Shown here: piece after piece, positions 59,065 through 64,000 of the stretch | How positions within the stretch are numbered: the stretch's first letter is position 1 | How the letters are laid out: each line of letters begins with the position of its first letter | Assembly (NCBI RefSeq): GCF_007992715.1 | Contig: NZ_BKAU01000001.1 | Span: 2,232,001-2,296,000 of the forward strand | DNA from: Chitinophaga cymbidii | GTDB lineage: Bacteria > Bacteroidota > Bacteroidia > Chitinophagales > Chitinophagaceae | Direction of reading: 5' to 3' | Length of the DNA stretch: 64,000 nt | Program-made: the position numbers and the translations under genes | The notes under the pieces: generated by a model | Told to the model about the DNA's origin: nothing | The model's database searches: none | What the model saw: only the letters and a program-made list of their open reading frames with translations

Positions 59065-59194
59065 AACTTCGTACAGTGATCACGGATAGATAAAAAATGC
59101 ATGTTGCATCCGTGGCATTTAATTCAGGTTCCTGCTTGAAAAATCCAATAATTGCGTCGTATATTCGTTAGAATTATTCATTTTTGCATTCAAA

Positions 59195-59202
59195 TATTTT
59201 TG
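59195..59202 (+). promoter_or_regulatory. -7 element of mreB
   Basis: TATTTTTG at 59195-59202 matches TAnnTTTG, 13 bases before the mreB start. No good -33 box is seen. Confidence 0.4.
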
Positions 59203-59215
59203 ACCGTATCAAACA

Positions 59216-60238
59216 ATGGGCTTCTTTAACTTTTTAACTCAGGAGATTGCAATCGACCTTGGAACTGCCAACACGCTGATCATTCATAATGACCAGGTGG
59301 TTGTGGACGAACCTTCCATTGTAGCTATAGAACGAGCCAGTGGCAAGATCGTCGCTGTCGGCAAAAAGGCGATGATGATGCACGAGAAGACGCATGAATA
59401 CCTGCGTACCATCCGTCCGTTGAAAGACGGGGTGATCGCGGACTTCAATGCTGCGGAAGGCATGATCCGGGAGCTGATCAAAATGATATATCCCAAGAAG
59501 CCGTTGTTTGCGCCCAGCTGGCGGATGGTGATCTGTATCCCTTCCAGCATTACGGAAGTGGAGAAACGTGCGGTGCGCGATTCCGCGGAGCAGGCCGGCG
59601 CCAAGGAAGTATATCTGATTCATGAGCCGATGGCCGCTGCCCTCGGTATTGGCATAGACGTGGAAGAGCCGGTGGGTAACATGATCATCGACATCGGAGG
59701 CGGTACCACCGGTATCTCCGTGATCGCCCTGGCCGGTATCGTGTGCGACCAGAGTATCCGTATCGCAGGTGACGAGTTCACTGCGGACATCATGGAAGCC
59801 CTGCGCCGCTATCACAGCCTGCTGATCGGTGAAAGAACGGCTGAGCAGATCAAGATACAGATCGGTTCGGCGTTGAAGGAGCTGGACAATCCGCCGGACG
59901 AGATACCGGTGAACGGCCGTGACCTGGTAACGGGCATTCCCAAGCAGATCATGGTATCTTACCAGGAGATCGCAGAAGCGCTGGACAAATCCATCTTTAA
60001 AATAGAAGAAGCCATTCTGAAGGCGTTGGAAACAACGCCGCCGGAGCTGGCGTCCGACATCTACCGCCGCGGCCTCTACCTCACGGGTGGCGGCGCCCTG
60101 CTGCGCGGGCTGGATAAAAGGCTTTCACAAAAGATCAAACTGCCTGTGCACGTGGCGGACGATCCGCTGCGCGCCGTGGTGAGAGGAACCGGCATTGCCC
60201 TGAAACATATCGGCAAATATCCTTTCCTGATGCAATAA
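59216..60238 (+). CDS. mreB: Rod-shape-determining protein MreB
   Basis: 340 residues, actin fold. The first phosphate loop is EIAIDLGTANTLIIHNDQVV, the second is GNMIIDIGGGTTGISVIALA, and the adenosine segment is YLTGGGALLRGLDKRLSQKI. MreB forms membrane-bound filaments that guide cell-wall synthesis with MreC, MreD, PBP2 and RodA, all of which follow here. No start shift is needed. A GC-rich hairpin lies between it and mreC, which may lower expression of the later genes. Confidence 0.98.
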   Translation: MGFFNFLTQEIAIDLGTANTLIIHNDQVVVDEPSIVAIERASGKIVAVGKKAMMMHEKTHEYLRTIRPLKDGVIADFNAAEGMIRELIKMIYPKKPLFAPSWRMVICIPSSITEVEKRAVRDSAEQAGAKEVYLIHEPMAAALGIGIDVEEPVGNMIIDIGGGTTGISVIALAGIVCDQSIRIAGDEFTADIMEALRRYHSLLIGERTAEQIKIQIGSALKELDNPPDEIPVNGRDLVTGIPKQIMVSYQEIAEALDKSIFKIEEAILKALETTPPELASDIYRRGLYLTGGGALLRGLDKRLSQKIKLPVHVADDPLRAVVRGTGIALKHIGKYPFLMQ

Positions 60239-60250
60239 TATTACCTGGTA

Positions 60251-60272
60251 AGGCCCCGCACACCCGGGGCCT
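60251..60272 (+). other. Hairpin between mreB and mreC
   Basis: Arms AGGCCCC (60251-60257) and GGGGCCT (60266-60272) around an 8-base loop, without a T run. It could protect the mreB mRNA or attenuate the mreC-rodA genes. Confidence 0.5.
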
Positions 60273-60305
60273 GCCGCATACCCGGAATCCTTACATTCGA
60301 ATCAA

Positions 60306-61208
60306 GTGCGAAATCTGATCATTTTTTTAAGGCGGTATTTCAACTTCTTTCTGTTTTTGCTGCTGGAAGTGATCTGCTTTATTTTCGTATTCCGGCACAA
60401 CAATTTTCAGCGTACCGTTTACCTCAACTCCTCCAACGCCATGAGCGGCAAGTTGTATTCCCGGTATAACGACGTTACCTATTATTTCCATCTTCAGTCT
60501 ACCAACGACAGCCTCGTCAGGGAAAACACCATCCTGCGGAACGAGCTGGCCTCTTCTTTCGAGATCAGCGACACCGGCAGCACGGTGATATACGATACGC
60601 TGCGCCGGTTCAGCAATGATTCCGCCCGCAACCTCATGAGCGTGGAAGCCCGCAAGTTCCTCTACCGCGAAGCCAAGGTGATCAACAACTCCGTGAACCG
60701 CGAGATCAACACCATCACCCTGCGCCGCGGCAGCAAGCACGGCATCCGCCCCAACATGGGCGTGGTGAGCCCCACCGGCATCGTGGGTGTGGTGCGCAGC
60801 GTAAGCGACAACTACGCGGTAGTCGTTTCCCTGCTGTACAAATCATCCGCCTCCGCCACGTCCAACTTCGGCGTAAGCGCCAAAATGCGGCGCTCCGGCG
60901 AGATCGGCACGGTGTATTGGGACGGCGCCAATGCCGGGTTCGCACAAATGAAGGACGTGCCGCGCAGCGCCATCCTGCAGAAAGGAGACACCATCGTCAC
61001 CAGCGGCTTCTCCGCGTTCTTCCCGGAGAACATCACCATCGGGTATATCGATACGTTCCGGGTGTCAGACAGGTCCAGCACCTCCTATAACATCCGCCTG
61101 AAACTCGCTACCAACTTTTACAACCTGCAATATGTGTATGTGATCGAGAACCTCCTGCGCGACGAGCAGATGAAGCTGGAAGACTCTACACGCAACCTGC
61201 TAAAATGA
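60306..61208 (+). CDS. mreC: Rod shape-determining protein MreC
   Basis: 300 residues, start GTG at 60306. The N-terminal membrane helix is FNFFLFLLLEVICFIFVFRH, then a coiled coil (TNDSLVRENTILRNELASSF), then the beta-barrel domain with IKPNMGVVSPTGIVGVV-type pattern (GIRPNMGVVSPTGIVGVVRS), and KGDTIVTSGFSAFFPENITI with VIENLLRDEQMKLEDSTRN at the end. It links the MreB system with the periplasmic wall-making enzymes. Overlaps mreD by 4 bases (ATGA). Confidence 0.96.
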   Translation: MRNLIIFLRRYFNFFLFLLLEVICFIFVFRHNNFQRTVYLNSSNAMSGKLYSRYNDVTYYFHLQSTNDSLVRENTILRNELASSFEISDTGSTVIYDTLRRFSNDSARNLMSVEARKFLYREAKVINNSVNREINTITLRRGSKHGIRPNMGVVSPTGIVGVVRSVSDNYAVVVSLLYKSSASATSNFGVSAKMRRSGEIGTVYWDGANAGFAQMKDVPRSAILQKGDTIVTSGFSAFFPENITIGYIDTFRVSDRSSTSYNIRLKLATNFYNLQYVYVIENLLRDEQMKLEDSTRNLLK

Positions 61209-61714
61209 GCATACTGTTAAAAAATATCATCCGTTTCATCTTACTGATCCTGTTCCAGGTGCTGGTGCTGGACCAGATACTGATCCATCAGCTGGTGAAC
61301 CCTTACCTGTACATGCTCTTCATCCTCCTGTTGCCTTTCAACCTGCCCCGCCCGGCGGTACAGCTGCTTGGCCTGCTGCTCGGCCTTACGCTGGACATGT
61401 TTACCGATACCATGGGCCTGCATGCCGCGGCCTGCGTGTTCATCGCGTACCTGCGCCCCTTCATTCTCAACATCCTCTCGCCGCAGGGAGGCTTTGAAGT
61501 GATCCAGCGCACGCCGTCGGTGACCAGCATGGGCACCTCGCAGTTCGCTATTTATGTTTCTATCCTCGTCCTGTTACACAACATCGTATATTTCTGCCTG
61601 TCCGTTTTCAGTTTCGCCGATCCCCTGTACCTGTTGATCAAGATCCTGCTATCCACCGCGGTCAGCCTCTTTCTTGTGCTGCTATACGAGTTGTTGTTCT
61701 TTAGCAGGAAATAA
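61205..61714 (+). CDS. mreD: Rod shape-determining protein MreD
   Basis: 169 residues with five membrane helices (FILLILFQVLVLDQILIHQL, LGLLLGLTLDMFTDTMGLHA and others). It has the MreD pattern LDMFTDTMGLHAAACVFIAY. The start overlaps the mreC stop, so they are translated together. It is an inner-membrane partner of MreC in the elongasome. The usual length is about 160-170 residues. Confidence 0.95.
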   Translation: MSILLKNIIRFILLILFQVLVLDQILIHQLVNPYLYMLFILLLPFNLPRPAVQLLGLLLGLTLDMFTDTMGLHAAACVFIAYLRPFILNILSPQGGFEVIQRTPSVTSMGTSQFAIYVSILVLLHNIVYFCLSVFSFADPLYLLIKILLSTAVSLFLVLLYELLFFSRK

Positions 61715-61743
61715 GTATATTAAGCCTTAATTCAGGAACCTGC

Positions 61744-63720
61744 ATGTCTGTTTATAATCAGCCCAGAAAAAGAGTTATCCAGTTGATCATCCTTGGCATG
61801 GTGTCGCTCATCGTGGTGAGGTTGTTTTTTTTGCAGGTGATCGAAACGAAATATTCGAAGCTGGCGGATGCCAATGCTGTGTTGAAGAAGGTCATCTACC
61901 CGAGCCGCGGCATCATCTACGACCGCAATGGCCTGAGCGTGCTGCGCAACGAAGCGCTGTACGACCTGATGGTGACCCCGTCCAACGTCAAAAAAATAGA
62001 TACGGCCTACCTGTGCAGCATCCTGCAGATCGATAAGGAAGAATTTCATAAAAGGATCGTGGAATCGATCATCAGGAACGGCCGCGTGCGGCAATCCGTG
62101 TTCGCATCGCTGCTCACGCCGGACATGTACGGCAAGCTGCAGGAAAGCATGCACCGCTTCCAGCCGGGATTCGAGCTGGTGTTGCGGCCGGTGCGGTCGT
62201 ACCCCTACGGCGTGGGCGCCAGCATTCTCGGGTATATCAGCGAGATCTCCCCGCGGCAGCTCAAGGACCCTTCCGGCGAATACAGCGCTTACCAGCCGGG
62301 AGATTACATCGGTGCAACGGGACTGGAGAAAACATACGAAAGCATCCTCATGGGGCAGCGCGGGATACAATACCTGATGAAGGATAACCTGAACCGCCCG
62401 CAGGGCTCGCTGGAGAACGGCGAGTTTGATACGGCGGCCATCGCGGGAAAGAACCTGCGGCTGGCGCTGGACATTGAGCTGCAGGTGCTCGGCGAGCGCC
62501 TGATGAAAGGAAAAGTAGGCAGCATCGTAGCCATCGACCCGCAGACCGGCGGCATCCTCGCCATGGTCAGCGGCCCTTCCTTCGACCCGAACCTGCTTTC
62601 CGGTTCCTTCCGCGCCAAGAACTTCAACAAGCTGTACGTAGACACGACCAAGCCATTATACAACCGCGCCATCCAGGCCGCCTACCCGCCGGGCTCCACC
62701 TTCAAGCCCATTACCGGCCTGATCGGGCTGGACATGGGCGTGATCACCCCGGACTTCGGGTTTAATTGCCGGGGCGGCTACGGCCTCTGCGGCCGCTTCA
62801 GCCGCTGCCTGCACAGCAATCCCGGCCACGCCGCCAATATCCGGCTGGCGCTCGCCAACTCCTGCAACTCGTATTTCATGCATGTCTACCGCATGTCCGT
62901 AGACGCGCCCAAATGGGGCGGCGTAATGAAAGGGCAGGCCAAGTGGACGGAATACCTCAGCGCGATGGGCTTCGGCCACCGCGTGGGAATCGACATCCCC
63001 AGCGAGCTGGGCGGCATCATCCCGGATACAGGCCGTATGAACAGGCGGTACAACGGTTCCTGGAACTCCTGCTCCGAAATGTATGTGGGCATGGGCCAGG
63101 GCCTGCTCGGCGTTACGCCCCTGCAGCTGGCGAACGCCATGTGCATCATCGCCAACCGCGGGTATTATTACATCCCGCATTTCGTGGAAAGCATAGACGG
63201 CGATCAGTCAGACATCCTGTCCAAATACAAGGAAAAACACCGCGTATCGCATATTTCAAATGAAGCCTTCAACTCCGTAGTGCTCGGCCTGGAAGATGTG
63301 GTGAGAAACGGAACGGCGCGCGGCGCGGCGATGGACAGCATCATCGTCTGCGGAAAAACAGGTACGGCGGAGAACAAGGCGAGGATCAACGGAAAGATCG
63401 AGAAGCTGAAAGACCACTCCCTCTTTGTAGGGTTCGCCCCGCGTGACAATCCGAAGATCGCCATTGCGGTGATCGTGGAGAACTCCGGCTTCAGTACAAC
63501 GTACGCCGTACCCATCGCCAGCATCCTGATGGAAAAATACCTGACGGATTCCATTTCAGTGAAACGCCGCCCCATCCTGCAAAGGATGCTGGAGGCCGAA
63601 ACCATGTCGCCCGAAATGAAGGCGAAGTCAAAACTGGACTCATTGAACAGCGTAAGCTACGCCGCTACTTACGGAGAAGACCTGCTGAAAAAGATCATTT
63701 CAAATAACCTGAAAAAATGA
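61744..63720 (+). CDS. mrdA: Penicillin-binding protein 2
   Basis: 658 residues. A membrane anchor (RVIQLIILGMVSLIVVRLFF) is followed by the dimerisation domain and the transpeptidase: AAYPPGSTFKPITGLIGLDM holds the active Ser (SxxK), ALANSCNSYFMHVYR holds SxN, and VCGKTGTAENKARINGK holds KTG. It cross-links peptidoglycan in the side wall and is a target of beta-lactams. The C-terminal LDSLNSVSYAATYGEDLLKK end is longer than in enteric PBP2. The stop overlaps the rodA start (ATGA). Confidence 0.97.
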   Translation: MSVYNQPRKRVIQLIILGMVSLIVVRLFFLQVIETKYSKLADANAVLKKVIYPSRGIIYDRNGLSVLRNEALYDLMVTPSNVKKIDTAYLCSILQIDKEEFHKRIVESIIRNGRVRQSVFASLLTPDMYGKLQESMHRFQPGFELVLRPVRSYPYGVGASILGYISEISPRQLKDPSGEYSAYQPGDYIGATGLEKTYESILMGQRGIQYLMKDNLNRPQGSLENGEFDTAAIAGKNLRLALDIELQVLGERLMKGKVGSIVAIDPQTGGILAMVSGPSFDPNLLSGSFRAKNFNKLYVDTTKPLYNRAIQAAYPPGSTFKPITGLIGLDMGVITPDFGFNCRGGYGLCGRFSRCLHSNPGHAANIRLALANSCNSYFMHVYRMSVDAPKWGGVMKGQAKWTEYLSAMGFGHRVGIDIPSELGGIIPDTGRMNRRYNGSWNSCSEMYVGMGQGLLGVTPLQLANAMCIIANRGYYYIPHFVESIDGDQSDILSKYKEKHRVSHISNEAFNSVVLGLEDVVRNGTARGAAMDSIIVCGKTGTAENKARINGKIEKLKDHSLFVGFAPRDNPKIAIAVIVENSGFSTTYAVPIASILMEKYLTDSISVKRRPILQRMLEAETMSPEMKAKSKLDSLNSVSYAATYGEDLLKKIISNNLKK

Positions 63721-64000
63721 ACCGCTCACAAGCGAAGCTGACAGAAGGAATCGACTGGCCCATATTCGGGATGTACCTCGCGCTGGTGCTGATAGGGGTG
63801 CTGGCCATCTTTGCGGCGGAATACCGGGAAGGGGACGACATTCTTCAGAACCTCCTGGGCCAGAACAAAAACTGGGCGCGGCAAGTGCTCTGGTTCGGCG
63901 TATCTATGGTCCTCGCCACGGGCATCTGGCTCACGGACAGTAAATTCTTTACCGCAACAGCCAACCTTTTCTATGCTTTCGGGATATTGCTGCTGCTGAT
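63717..64000 (+). CDS. rodA: Rod shape-determining protein RodA, 3' end outside window
   Basis: The ATG at 63717 overlaps the mrdA stop; the frame is open to the end of the window, so only the first 94 residues are visible. Three membrane segments are seen: IFGMYLALVLIGVLAIFAAE, WARQVLWFGVSMVLATGIWL and LFYAFGILLLL. The order PBP2-RodA is conserved. RodA is a SEDS glycosyltransferase that polymerises lipid II together with PBP2. The rest of the gene lies to the right. Confidence 0.93.
   Translation, partial: MNRSQAKLTEGIDWPIFGMYLALVLIGVLAIFAAEYREGDDILQNLLGQNKNWARQVLWFGVSMVLATGIWLTDSKFFTATANLFYAFGILLLL

Overview
The window looks like a chromosome segment of a gliding Bacteroidota, most likely Chitinophagaceae (Chitinophaga-like). 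The lineage markers are gldB, gldF and gldG, a MurF-alanine racemase fusion plus a second stand-alone MurF, several PorT-like or DUF5777 outer-membrane barrels, YceI, and promoters of the Bacteroidota type (TTG, about 19 bp, TAnnTTTG) often placed directly before start codons. All assignments come from reading the sequence and translations; no database search was run. No stretch longer than about 300 bases lacks a gene; the longest gaps are 12875-13114 and 57526-57780.

Bases 1 to about 14480 are the right part of a prophage or integrative element. Its plus strand carries a tail or baseplate gene cut by the window edge, a fibre-like gene, a tape-measure gene, an XkdF-like protease, a scaffold-like gene, the major capsid gene, a tail-tube-like gene, a portal/winged-helix/MuF-like fusion, connector genes, a secreted protein and two tandem sigma-factor-like genes. 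Two small DNA-binding genes and a tyrosine integrase lie on the minus strand, and the integrase abuts the 3' end of a tRNA-Ser(GGA), the probable attachment site. The other end and the terminase are outside the window. The most unusual feature is the pair at 10241-12225: a sigma-70 region-2-like N-terminus, a degenerate region-4-like segment, and two C-terminal repeats resembling NUMOD1/IENR1 modules of homing endonucleases.

From 14.6 to 28 kb are housekeeping genes: a YdeI-like short protein, a Tat-exported TIM-barrel protein, L-asparaginase I, TatD, a lipoprotein, a polysaccharide deacetylase, gltX, a heptad-repeat coiled-coil protein, glnS, a free B12-binding domain, an outer-membrane barrel, enoyl-CoA hydratase, fumC and a TauE/SafE transporter. 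From 28 to 38.4 kb the minus strand holds lspA, murF-alr, terC, gldG, gldF, iscA, iscS and murF, with methylmalonyl-CoA epimerase on the plus strand.

From 38.5 to 52 kb the genes are mostly plus-strand: a haem-motif lipoprotein/YceI/DUF5777 cluster, a small HExxH protein, apaG, gldB (minus), a PorT-like barrel, nadE, serS, a c-type cytochrome, a GNAT enzyme, an M48 peptidase, a MoeB/ThiF-rhodanese fusion, and a DUF1800/DUF1501 pair. A class A beta-lactamase, a lipoprotein, an OPT transporter and a POT transporter follow on the minus strand. The window ends with purD and the cell-shape cluster mreB-mreC-mreD-mrdA-rodA, the last gene cut by the edge. Many genes are bounded by clear intrinsic terminators, several of them bidirectional between convergent genes.
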